Source: Candidatus Peregrinibacteria bacterium
GTDB lineage: Bacteria; Patescibacteriota; Gracilibacteria; UBA1369; LOWO2-01-FULL-3
Reading direction: 5' to 3'
Length of the DNA: 64,000 bases
NCBI GenBank assembly: GCA_018654255.1
Contig: JABILX010000004.1
Span: 186,001 to 250,000, forward strand
Both the position numbers and the translations under genes were made by a program. The notes under the pieces are model-generated. The model worked only from the letters and a program-made list of their open reading frames with translations, ran no database searches and had not been told where the DNA came from. Shown one piece after another: positions 8,999 to 16,643 of the stretch. Positions within the stretch are counted from its first letter, which is position 1; each line of letters starts with the position of its first letter.

Positions 8999-10078
8999 TT
9001 AGTAGTTATTAACAATTCCGTGGACCAGTATATCATCTTTCAACTTTTCCACATCAACATTTTTTAACTTCAAAGATTTTTTTAAATTCAAAGCCCCAAG
9101 CCCACCAACTACGCTCACAGCATCCCTACCTCCAATAATCTCAGGAGAAATATAGAAATAAACATCATCAACCATAGAAGCGTCAACAAAAGATCCGTTC
9201 GTTTCGCCTCCACCCTCAACAAAGACTGACTGGACTCCATAATTTTTATTAAGGAATCTAAGCATCCTTTTTATATCGATTTTTTTACTACCAATCTTGA
9301 CCACTTTAATACCAGCTTTCTCAAATTTATTTATTTTTTTCTTTGTAGCCAAACTAGTCGTTATCACCACGACATCATCATCACGAAAAACTTTGGACTT
9401 CTTATCGATCTTAAGCTTGCCATCCATTATAACCCTAAGTAATCGTCCTTTTTTACACGCAAGAACAGGGTTGTCTATCACGATAGTATTAGCACCAACC
9501 ACGATAGCATCATATTTATCTCGTAACTCCTTTCCGTGACTCCTAGAAAGACTATTTGTTATCCATTCAGATTTCCCAGCCCTAGTAGCAATTTTCCCAT
9601 CAAGACTAATTCCAGCCTTCAAAGTCACGAACGGTAAACCGGTTTTATTAACCTTCAAAAAAGGTTGATTAAGAGCCCTTGCTTCCGGCTCTAGCAAACC
9701 TTTGAAAACCTCGACTCCATTTTTCCTTAGAAATTTTTCACCCTTACCGTTAACTTTCCCAAATGGATCAACGTGACTAAAGAAAACTTTTTTCATCCCA
9801 AACCTGACAATTTCATTGGCACAAGGACCAGTCTTACCAGAATGACAACAAGGCTCAAGAGTACAGTACAAAGTAGTCCCTTTCAAAGAGTTCTTATTCT
9901 TCAAAGCATCTTTGATGGCAACTATCTCAGCATGGTCCTGGCCAGCTTTTTTGTGATAACCACGACCAATTATTTTCCCCCTTTTCACTATAACAGCTCC
10001 AACAAGAGGATTAGGGGAGGTAAGTCCCGAACCCTTCTTAGCAAGAGTTAATGCTTTTTTCATAAATTCCTGATCCAT
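8999..10078 (-). CDS. ribD: Bifunctional riboflavin deaminase/reductase RibD
   Basis: The 359-aa enzyme performs the second and third steps of riboflavin synthesis. The N-terminal cytidine-deaminase fold has the zinc motif HAEIVAIKDA and CTLEPCCHSGKTGPC. The C-terminal reductase domain contains GKIATRAGKSEWITN and VFVEGGGETNGSF. Length is normal. The ATG directly abuts the TAG of ribBA, so both are translated from one message. Together with ribBA here and ribE-ribH near 48.2 kb it supplies the classic pathway activities apart from the phosphatase step. Confidence 0.95.
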   Translation of the reverse strand: MDQEFMKKALTLAKKGSGLTSPNPLVGAVIVKRGKIIGRGYHKKAGQDHAEIVAIKDALKNKNSLKGTTLYCTLEPCCHSGKTGPCANEIVRFGMKKVFFSHVDPFGKVNGKGEKFLRKNGVEVFKGLLEPEARALNQPFLKVNKTGLPFVTLKAGISLDGKIATRAGKSEWITNSLSRSHGKELRDKYDAIVVGANTIVIDNPVLACKKGRLLRVIMDGKLKIDKKSKVFRDDDVVVITTSLATKKKINKFEKAGIKVVKIGSKKIDIKRMLRFLNKNYGVQSVFVEGGGETNGSFVDASMVDDVYFYISPEIIGGRDAVSVVGGLGALNLKKSLKLKNVDVEKLKDDILVHGIVNNY

Positions 10079-11284
10079 CTAAACATTTTTTAAAATATGA
10101 CCCATTTTTTGTTTCTTCGTCTTCAAATAATCACGATTCCGATCAGTCGGTTTTATTTCGATAGGTATTCTTTTTGTAATTTTAAGTCCATGTCCCTCGA
10201 GACCAACGACCTTTGCCGGGTTATTAGTCATCAAGTCAAAAGAAGTTACACCAAGATCGTACAAGATTTGCGCTCCAATACCATAATCCCTCAAATCCCC
10301 ATCAAATCCCAGTTCTTCATTAGCATCAACCGTATCAAGACCTTCGTCCTGCAAATTGTAACACTTGAGTTTGTTTACAAGACCTATCCCTCTTCCTTCC
10401 TGTCTCATATAAAGAAGGACCCCTCTTTTTGCTTTTGATATCTTTTCAAGAGCAACTTCAAGTTGAGTACCACAATCACACCTAAGAGATTCAAACAAAT
10501 CGCCAGTAATACACTCGCTATGCACTCTTACTAAAACATCTTTCTTCCCATCAACGTCCCCATTTACCAAAGCAATATGCTCTTTTTCATCAACAGAACT
10601 TTTATACACAACCATCCTGAAATCACCATAACTAGTTGGCAAAGAGGTTTCAGCACTTTTTTCTACCAACTTTTCTCTAGTCCTTCTGTACTCGATAAGA
10701 TCTTTAATAGTAATAATTTCAAGATCATGTTTTTTGGCAAAATTTTTGAGCTCATCTCCTCTCGCCATCTCACCATCATCTCTTGATATTTCGCAAATAA
10801 CCCCCACAGGAGAAAGATCAGAGAGCTTCATCAAATCAACAGCAGCCTCTGTATGCCCAGCCCTTACCAAAACACCACCATCCCTAGCTATCAAAGGAAA
10901 AACATGTCCAGGCTTAGAGAAATCATCAGGATCTGATTTTTCAGACACAATAGCCAAAATTGTCTTAGTCCTATCAGAAGCTGAAATACCAGTAGTAGTA
11001 TCTTTGTTGTAATCGACCGTAACGGTGAAGTTGCACTTATGGGCCTCTTTATTGTTTTCAACCATAGGATTGAACTGGAGTCTTCTCGCTATATCCTCAG
11101 TCAAAGGAGTGCATATTAATCCACGTCCTTCTTTCGCCATAAAATTGATAGATTCTTTGCTAACCTTGTCGGCCGCCATCATCAAATCCCCCTCGTTCTC
11201 GCGATCTTCATCGTCAATAACGATAATCATCTTCCCATCCTTCAGGTCAGATATAGCTTTTTCGATATTGTTAAACTTTGGCAT
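10079..11284 (-). CDS. ribBA: Bifunctional DHBP synthase / GTP cyclohydrolase II RibBA
   Basis: The N-terminal half (about 1-200) is 3,4-dihydroxy-2-butanone-4-phosphate synthase, with DDEDRENEGDLMMAAD and HTEAAVDLMKLS. The C-terminal half is GTP cyclohydrolase II, with the zinc ligands in ECITGDLFESLRCDCG and the RQEGRGIGL motif. The product supplies both precursor branches of riboflavin. It lies 3 bp downstream of tsf and immediately before ribD, so riboflavin genes ride in a ribosomal-protein operon. No FMN riboswitch is possible in the 3-bp gap. All active-site motifs are intact. Confidence 0.96.
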   Translation of the reverse strand: MPKFNNIEKAISDLKDGKMIIVIDDEDRENEGDLMMAADKVSKESINFMAKEGRGLICTPLTEDIARRLQFNPMVENNKEAHKCNFTVTVDYNKDTTTGISASDRTKTILAIVSEKSDPDDFSKPGHVFPLIARDGGVLVRAGHTEAAVDLMKLSDLSPVGVICEISRDDGEMARGDELKNFAKKHDLEIITIKDLIEYRRTREKLVEKSAETSLPTSYGDFRMVVYKSSVDEKEHIALVNGDVDGKKDVLVRVHSECITGDLFESLRCDCGTQLEVALEKISKAKRGVLLYMRQEGRGIGLVNKLKCYNLQDEGLDTVDANEELGFDGDLRDYGIGAQILYDLGVTSFDLMTNNPAKVVGLEGHGLKITKRIPIEIKPTDRNRDYLKTKKQKMGHILKNV

Positions 11285-11287
11285 TTT

Positions 11288-12061
11288 TTATATAGCCATT
11301 CTATAAAACGACTCTATCTCCGCACCAGCATCAGTCAAAAGACCTTCAATAGTTTTTTCAGGGTCTTTAACGAACGCTTGTTTCAAAAGAGCATTCTCTT
11401 CTCTGAATTTCTTCTCTTTACCCATCATTATTTTCCCAATAATTTCCTCGGGTTTCCCTTCAGATATTAGTTGGTCTTTCCATATTGCTTTTTCCTTTTC
11501 GACAAGCTCGTCAGCAATCTCATCTGGTGATAGACATTGTGGACTGGTAGCTGCTGCATGCATAGCGATATCTTTCGCAAGATCCTCGCTACCTCCTTTC
11601 AAAGAAACAACAACCCCAATTTTTTTATTAGAGTGAACGTATTCACCAAGAGTTTCACCTTCAACCAATTTAGCATCTCCGATTTTAATATTTTCTCCCA
11701 TCTTTAAGATTGCATCTTTGACCTCCGGGACATCCTTATCATCTTCGCTCATTTCTCCATTAAATAATTTTTCAGTCAAAGCATCTGCCAATGCAACAAA
11801 ATCATCTCCTCTTGATACAAAATCTGTTTCAGAAAGTAGTTTTACCATAGAAGCTTTTCCACCATCTTTCTTTATAGAAACAACACCTTGATTAGTTTCT
11901 CGAGCCGCTCTATCAACTGCCTTTGCTTCTCCCTTTTTCCTCAACGAATCTATTGCCTTGTCCAAATCCCCATCAACTTCCTCAAGTGCTTTTTTACACG
12001 CCATCATTGAAACCCCAGTCATTTCTCGGAGTTCCTTAATTTGATCTAATGAAACCGCCAT
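11288..12061 (-). CDS. tsf: Elongation factor Ts
   Basis: EF-Ts exchanges GDP for GTP on EF-Tu. The N-terminal UBA-like module has the family block MTGVSMMACKKALEE; bacterial EF-Ts more usually reads TGAGMMDCKKAL. The core contains SETDFVSRGDDF and HAAATSPQCL. The 257-aa length is on the short side of normal. It sits 18 bp after rpsB, the standard pairing, followed closely by ribBA. Confidence 0.96.
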   Translation of the reverse strand: MAVSLDQIKELREMTGVSMMACKKALEEVDGDLDKAIDSLRKKGEAKAVDRAARETNQGVVSIKKDGGKASMVKLLSETDFVSRGDDFVALADALTEKLFNGEMSEDDKDVPEVKDAILKMGENIKIGDAKLVEGETLGEYVHSNKKIGVVVSLKGGSEDLAKDIAMHAAATSPQCLSPDEIADELVEKEKAIWKDQLISEGKPEEIIGKIMMGKEKKFREENALLKQAFVKDPEKTIEGLLTDAGAEIESFYRMAI

Positions 12062-12079
12062 AGAATTAAATGTTAAATA

Positions 12080-12772
12080 TTATTTTTTCGACTGCTTGGA
12101 TGTTTTAACTACTTCAGCAATTTTCTCGACAAAGAATGTTATAGACCTAACCGCATCATCATTTCCAGGAATAGGGTAGGTGACGCCTTCAGGATTTGAA
12201 TTAGAGTCGACTATAGCTACCACAGGTATTTTCTCACGACTAGCCTCCTGTACTACTATTTTGTCTTTGACAACATCAACAACAAAAATAGCGTCTGGCT
12301 TCTTGGTCAAATCTTGAACACCACCTAGGGATAACTCTAGCTTATCAATAGTTTTTCTAATTTTCGTAGCTTCTTTCTTAGTATATTTTTCGTCAAGTTC
12401 ACCGCTAGCGTCCTGATTCTTCAAATCTCTTAAATACTTGATTCTTTTTTTAATAGTTGCAAAGTTCGTAATCAAACCTGGTATCCATCTATTTGTAACA
12501 AATGGCATTCCACATTCTTTCGCAGTAGTTTCCACAAGTTTAATTGCCTGAGGCTTTGTACTCACAAAAAGCACTACCTTTCCCTCGGAAACAGATTTAC
12601 TCACAAAGTCCAAAGCCTTCACTAGCATTTTCGCAGTCTTCTCCAGGTTAAAAACGTGAATACCGTCTTTTTCACCGTGTAGATATTTCCTCATTCGAGG
12701 ATCCCATTTATGGGTTCTGTGCCCATACTGCACAGCATTTGCAATCATATCTTGGTATATTTTGTCAGCCAT
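12080..12772 (-). CDS. rpsB: 30S ribosomal protein S2
   Basis: A 230-aa S2 with the typical blocks ANAVQYGHRTHKWDPRMRKY, FVTNRWIPGLITNF, PDAIFVVDVVKDKI and IVDSNSNPEGVTYPIPGNDDA. First gene of the rpsB-tsf-ribBA-ribD-CAP cluster. A promoter is visible upstream (12814-12842), giving a short leader of about 35 nt. Confidence 0.97.
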   Translation of the reverse strand: MADKIYQDMIANAVQYGHRTHKWDPRMRKYLHGEKDGIHVFNLEKTAKMLVKALDFVSKSVSEGKVVLFVSTKPQAIKLVETTAKECGMPFVTNRWIPGLITNFATIKKRIKYLRDLKNQDASGELDEKYTKKEATKIRKTIDKLELSLGGVQDLTKKPDAIFVVDVVKDKIVVQEASREKIPVVAIVDSNSNPEGVTYPIPGNDDAVRSITFFVEKIAEVVKTSKQSKK

Positions 12773-12813
12773 ATTTTTTGTTGTTTTTCTTGTAATAAAA
12801 TCTTTGCGTAGGT

Positions 12814-12842
12814 AATCTATTAGAAAAGAACATAAATATCAA
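12814..12842 (-). promoter_or_regulatory. Promoter of the rpsB-tsf-rib operon
   Basis: On the minus strand TTGATA (12842-12837), a 17-bp spacer and TAGATT (12819-12814). The predicted start near 12807 leaves about 35 nt before the rpsB ATG. Identified by eye. Confidence 0.5.
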
Positions 12843-12848
12843 GTAAAA

Positions 12849-13091
12849 ATGACAAAAGATCTCCGAAAATGGAGGAAAAAGATAGATAGGGTAGACAAAA
12901 AACTAGAAAAGTTACTAGCAAAGAGGGAAAAACTTGTAGTAGAGATAGGAAAGATTAAAAAAAGCAAAGATCTCGACGTAGAACAACTCTCTAGGGAGAA
13001 GGAAGTCTTTTCAAAAATTAAAAACCCAAGGACAAAGAGGATATTCAAAGAAATAATAAAGATATCGAAGGAATCCCAATCTAAACTTTGA
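12849..13091 (+). CDS. Free-standing AroQ-type chorismate mutase
   Basis: An 80-aa all-helical protein matching the AroQ chorismate mutase domain, which converts chorismate to prephenate. Aligned key features are the N-terminal LRKWRKKIDRVD, LLAKREKLVVEIGKIKK, the REKEVF helix and the terminal SKESQ with its Gln. These correspond to the Arg/Lys/Glu/Gln active-site set of the family. No fused prephenate dehydratase or dehydrogenase is present. No other shikimate or aromatic amino acid gene is in the window. It is divergent from rpsB and just upstream of the partner-switch operon, whose -35 box overlaps its stop codon. Low-complexity Lys/Glu content leaves some doubt. Confidence 0.75.
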   Translation: MTKDLRKWRKKIDRVDKKLEKLLAKREKLVVEIGKIKKSKDLDVEQLSREKEVFSKIKNPRTKRIFKEIIKISKESQSKL

Positions 13092-13116
13092 CCAACAGGT
13101 CGAAAACTGATATAAT
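13088..13116 (+). promoter_or_regulatory. Strong sigma70-type promoter for the partner-switch operon
   Basis: TTGACC (13088-13093), 17-bp spacer, TATAAT (13111-13116). The predicted start near 13123 means an ATG there would be leaderless. The next in-frame ATG at 13162 has AGGAAGG (13151-13157) ahead of it. The -35 box overlaps the chorismate mutase stop codon. Confidence 0.7.
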
Positions 13117-13161
13117 ATACTAATGGAAATGAATAAAAACACAAACAAAAAGGAAGGTCCA

Positions 13162-13656
13162 ATGAAGATAACAATAACGTTGCCTAACAACGCGTATTTT
13201 GTTTCTGGAATCAGGGATTTTACACTTTCCTTGATAAGAAACACTACGAATTTTGCTGAAAAATGGGCTTACAGGATGCAATCTGTCGTAGACGAACTTT
13301 GTAACAACGCGATAGAATTCGGATCTTCTGATGGAGCCGAAGTAAGAGTATCGTTTTTGCACGAAAAAGATAAATATATAGAGATTATAGTAGAGGACAC
13401 AGGTACAGGTAAGGCCGAGAAAACGGCAGCGGAAATGAAAAAAATAATGGAAGAAAAATTAAAAAAAGATCACAAATTTACGGGTATAAGAGGTAGGGGA
13501 TTGGCAAGAATAGTCCACGAATGGACAGACGAACTTGAATTCAAAGACAGAGAAGGAGGAGGATTAATAGTAATCGCTAGAAAATTCCTAAAAGATCCAA
13601 GATTTAAATCAGGGTTACCAGAATCAACAGCAACCCATTTAGTCTTAGATGTATAA
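13162..13656 (+). CDS. RsbW/SpoIIAB-like serine kinase (HATPase_c), partner-switch
   Basis: A GHKL ATPase of about 165 aa like the anti-sigma kinases RsbW and SpoIIAB. The N-box DELCNNAIEFG contains Glu45 and Asn49. The G1 box is EDTGTG (Asp79), and the G2 region is GIRGRGLARI. The start at 13162 (MKITITLPNN) is preferred over ATG 13123 because of the Shine-Dalgarno AGGAAGG and the promoter position. The STAS gene follows 22 bp downstream, the usual kinase-antagonist pairing. No sigma factor is nearby, so the kinase may bind a different partner. It could also phosphorylate the STAS protein encoded at 3076. Confidence 0.88.
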   Translation: MKITITLPNNAYFVSGIRDFTLSLIRNTTNFAEKWAYRMQSVVDELCNNAIEFGSSDGAEVRVSFLHEKDKYIEIIVEDTGTGKAEKTAAEMKKIMEEKLKKDHKFTGIRGRGLARIVHEWTDELEFKDREGGGLIVIARKFLKDPRFKSGLPESTATHLVLDV

Positions 13657-13678
13657 ATAAATTTAACCATTTTAAATC

Positions 13679-14410
13679 ATGGCAGAAGCAACAATAACTG
13701 TAGAAGAAATATCAGCTCAAGCGGGAGCCAAGGCAATGCTGGTCACTATCACAGGTCAACTTGATGAAAGTAATGTAGATGAAAAGTCTAAAGAAGTTTA
13801 CAAACTTTTCGAAGAAAATGAAGGAAAGCTCAGCTTAGTCTTTGACTTGGCTGGCCTAGACTACATGAACAGTAAATCAATCGGATATTTGACTGATTGG
13901 TACGGAAAAATTAAAGAAAAAGGAGGAGAAGTAGCGATATCAAGAGCTAAACCAAATATAGCCGATATTCTTCAGGTAGTTGGTTTGACCCAGTTGATCA
14001 AATCTTATGAATCTGTTGATGAAGCTAAACAGGCTGTTTTGCAAAGCGCAGGAGAGCCAGCAGTAGCTACACCTGCCACTCCAGAAGCACCAGTTGCAGC
14101 ACCAGAGGCACCAACACCAGTTGCACCGGTAGAAACACCGGCTACACAAGAAGCACCAGCTGCTGAACCAGAAGCTGCACCTGAAGCTCCAGCCGAAGCA
14201 CCAACGGAAGCCCCAGAGACACCTCAAGCTGAGATACCAGCTCCCACACCAGAGCAACCAGCTGCTCCAGAGGCACCAACGCCAGTTGCACCGGTAGAAA
14301 CACCGGCTACACCCGAAGCTCCGGCACCAGCTGAAACACCAGCTGAACCTGCAGCTCCAGCAACCACAGCGGTAGAGGGAACTGACACGTACGACCTAAA
14401 TGCTAAATAG
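13679..14410 (+). CDS. STAS-domain protein with long Pro/Ala/Glu-rich tail
   Basis: Residues 1 to about 118 form a STAS domain; LDYMNSKSIGYL places Ser65 at the phospho-site of RsbV-type antagonists. The remaining ~125 residues are a disordered-looking tail made almost only of P, A, E, T and V, with repeated EAPTPVAPVETPAT units. It ends in DTYDLNAK. Such a tail is not part of ordinary anti-sigma antagonists. There is no transmembrane segment, so the protein should be cytoplasmic. It overlaps the PrsW gene by 11 bp, implying translational coupling. The tail may tether or space the switch, but that is conjecture. Confidence 0.85.
   Translation: MAEATITVEEISAQAGAKAMLVTITGQLDESNVDEKSKEVYKLFEENEGKLSLVFDLAGLDYMNSKSIGYLTDWYGKIKEKGGEVAISRAKPNIADILQVVGLTQLIKSYESVDEAKQAVLQSAGEPAVATPATPEAPVAAPEAPTPVAPVETPATQEAPAAEPEAAPEAPAEAPTEAPETPQAEIPAPTPEQPAAPEAPTPVAPVETPATPEAPAPAETPAEPAAPATTAVEGTDTYDLNAK
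14102..14312 (+). repeat. In-frame 46-bp direct repeat in the STAS tail
   Basis: Bases 14102-14147 and 14267-14312 match at 45 of 46 positions and are 165 bp (55 codons) apart, in the same frame. They encode copies of the EAPTPVAPVETPAT unit. Near-identity at DNA level suggests recent duplication and possible length variation by slippage or recombination. Confidence 0.85.
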
Positions 14411-15512
14411 TCCAGCATTAGTTATAGCGTTAGCAACAACAGTAGCTGCAATTCCAGCAGCAATTTGGGGATACCTTTTCTTCAAAGAAACAGATATCAG
14501 AAAACTTCATTTGATAATTCTGTTCTTGCTAGGGATGTTAACCGCACCAACTCTTCTCGGAGTCCAATATTTGTGGAACATAAACCCAACATTCAACCTA
14601 TCTCTTCTAATAGAGACAAGAATCGCACAGGTGAGCCTAATGTACGCAGCTCTTTTTACGCTATTTGGAGCAATGGAAGAGATAATCAAACATTTCGCAG
14701 TAAGAATTATAGATAAAAAAACAGTTGCGATTAAAACCTTAAACAATGCTTTAAGACTCAGTATATTGTCAGGTCTAGGGTTTGCATTTGCTGAAAATAT
14801 TTATTATTTATATTCACTTTGGGGAGCACTTGCAGTAGGTGAGCTTGTCGGAGTCTTTATATTCAGGTCAGTATTCACCATGTGCGCACACATGATATTT
14901 TCTGGGATATTCGGATTCTATTTTGGCGTTTCAAAATTTGCAGTAGACATAACCAAACAACAAAGATTAGTAGGCAAAGCCGATTTGTCAACAAGGATGG
15001 TCGCAAAACTAGTAAACATCCCTGTACCAAAGGCGCACAGAGAAAAAACAATCCTAAAAGGTCTATTAATATCAGTAGGAATGCACGCAGCATTCAACTA
15101 CCTACTACAATACAACATGATGATTCCGGTAATAATTTCTGTAGTTCTTGGATATTTATTCTTGAGATATCTTTTGAAAAGAAAAGCAGGCCACTTAGTA
15201 TTACTCACAGACGTTTCTGAAAAAGAAAAATCAATGCTTCCTAAAAAAGATGAAGACGTAGTCCTAGAATTACTAGGCTTGTGGTTCAAAGACAGAAGAT
15301 ACGTCGACGTCATTCACATTTGTGAAAGACTTCTAGAAAGAGATCCAGACAACAACGTAGTAAAACTTTTCAAAGCAAAAGCAATGGATCACGTAGACGA
15401 CAAGAACGCATACAAAAAAATCTTAAAGTCAGTACTGAGAAGCAAAGATGACCTTTCAGTAGACGACAGGAATATAATTTCAAAATATCTAGAGCAAAAA
15501 GGAAATTCCTGA
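14400..15512 (+). CDS. PrsW-family intramembrane metalloprotease
   Basis: A 370-aa polytopic protein with about 8 hydrophobic segments. It carries the PrsW motifs in order: EEIIK (Glu93, Glu94, Lys97), FAFAEN (Glu132) and AHMIFSG (His164), the putative zinc site. In Bacillus subtilis PrsW performs site-1 cleavage of the anti-sigma factor RsiW. Here it is translationally coupled to a STAS protein and an RsbW-like kinase instead. A soluble C-terminal segment (about 275-370) after the last helix looks like short helical TPR-type repeats and is an addition to the core. The GT4 gene follows after 12 bp. Confidence 0.88.
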   Translation: MLNSPALVIALATTVAAIPAAIWGYLFFKETDIRKLHLIILFLLGMLTAPTLLGVQYLWNINPTFNLSLLIETRIAQVSLMYAALFTLFGAMEEIIKHFAVRIIDKKTVAIKTLNNALRLSILSGLGFAFAENIYYLYSLWGALAVGELVGVFIFRSVFTMCAHMIFSGIFGFYFGVSKFAVDITKQQRLVGKADLSTRMVAKLVNIPVPKAHREKTILKGLLISVGMHAAFNYLLQYNMMIPVIISVVLGYLFLRYLLKRKAGHLVLLTDVSEKEKSMLPKKDEDVVLELLGLWFKDRRYVDVIHICERLLERDPDNNVVKLFKAKAMDHVDDKNAYKKILKSVLRSKDDLSVDDRNIISKYLEQKGNS

Positions 15513-15524
15513 TATATTGATCGT

Positions 15525-16643
15525 ATGTTAAGGAATGTCAAAATTGCTTTAGTCTTCGATTGGATGACAAACATGGGAGGTGCAGAGAAAGTTAATCTCA
15601 AGCTGCACAAGATGTTTCCCAAAGCTCCAATTTTCACTTCTATCTACAATCCTCAGAAGATGAGAGGATTTGAGAAAGCCGATATAAAGACTTCTTTTCT
15701 ACAAAAAATGCCAATGGCAAAAGAAAAACATCAATTGTATTTAAATCTTATGCCATACGCCTACGAACTATTCGATCTAAGCGGATACGACCTTGTGATA
15801 TCAAGTTCTCATTCATGCGCAAAAGGAATAATAACGAAACCAGAGACTCTTCACGTCTGCTATTGCCACAGTCCGATGAGATACGCTTGGGACAATTGGC
15901 ACGAATATATAAGAGAGTACAAAATGAACCCACTTATTAAAAGATGGGCGAAGAAGAAGATCCACAAGATAAGAATGTGGGACAAAATATCTGCCGATAG
16001 AGTTGATTATTTCATAGCAAATTCCAAGACAACCCAAGCAAGAATAGATAAACACTATAGACGACCATCTACAGTGATAAACCCAATGATTGATATAAAC
16101 AAATACAACATATCAAGTAAAACAAAGGGATATTTCCTAGCAGTCGGACGCCTAATACCATACAAAAAATTTGACTTGATAATAGAAACTTTCAACAACC
16201 TAGGACTTCCATTGAAAATCGTAGGAAGCGGGATCATGGAAGACGACTTGAAGAAAAAAGCAAACGACAACATTCAATTCTTAGGATTTGTTCCAGAAAA
16301 TGAACTAGGAAAACTATACAGTGAATGCGAGGCATTGATATTCCCTCAACTAGAAGACTTCGGGATCATCCCATTAGAGGCAATGGCCTCTGGAAGACCG
16401 GTAATCGCATTCAACAAAGGCGGAGCCACGGAAACAGTCGTTGACAAAGAAACAGGCATTCTTTTTGCAAAACAAGACACTCTTCACCTAAAAGCAGCAA
16501 TAGAAAAATTCATCGAAGAAAAAAAGAAATTCGACTCAAAGAAAATAAGAGAACATGCGAAATTATTTGATGAAGAAGAATTTGAAAAAAATCTTTCAAA
16601 ATACCTTCAAAAAAAGTGGGCGCAATTCAAAGAAACTACCTAG
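15525..16643 (+). CDS. Family 4 glycosyltransferase (GT-B)
   Basis: A 372-aa GT-B fold enzyme. The N-terminus has FDWMTNMGGAEKVN (the acceptor-side glycine loop). The C-terminal donor site has AVGRLIPYKKFD and the E-x7-E motif in EDFGIIPLEAMASGRPVIAF. It probably transfers a sugar from a nucleotide sugar to a cell-surface glycan; donor and acceptor cannot be told. It is the last gene of the run starting at 13162. Its end overlaps the convergent pilin-like gene by 8 bp. Confidence 0.9.
   Translation: MLRNVKIALVFDWMTNMGGAEKVNLKLHKMFPKAPIFTSIYNPQKMRGFEKADIKTSFLQKMPMAKEKHQLYLNLMPYAYELFDLSGYDLVISSSHSCAKGIITKPETLHVCYCHSPMRYAWDNWHEYIREYKMNPLIKRWAKKKIHKIRMWDKISADRVDYFIANSKTTQARIDKHYRRPSTVINPMIDINKYNISSKTKGYFLAVGRLIPYKKFDLIIETFNNLGLPLKIVGSGIMEDDLKKKANDNIQFLGFVPENELGKLYSECEALIFPQLEDFGIIPLEAMASGRPVIAFNKGGATETVVDKETGILFAKQDTLHLKAAIEKFIEEKKKFDSKKIREHAKLFDEEEFEKNLSKYLQKKWAQFKETT

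Noticed and set aside
14102-14312. Repeats considered as a CRISPR-like array
   Set aside because: Only two copies, in frame and coding for the P/A/E tail; no spacers or cas genes.
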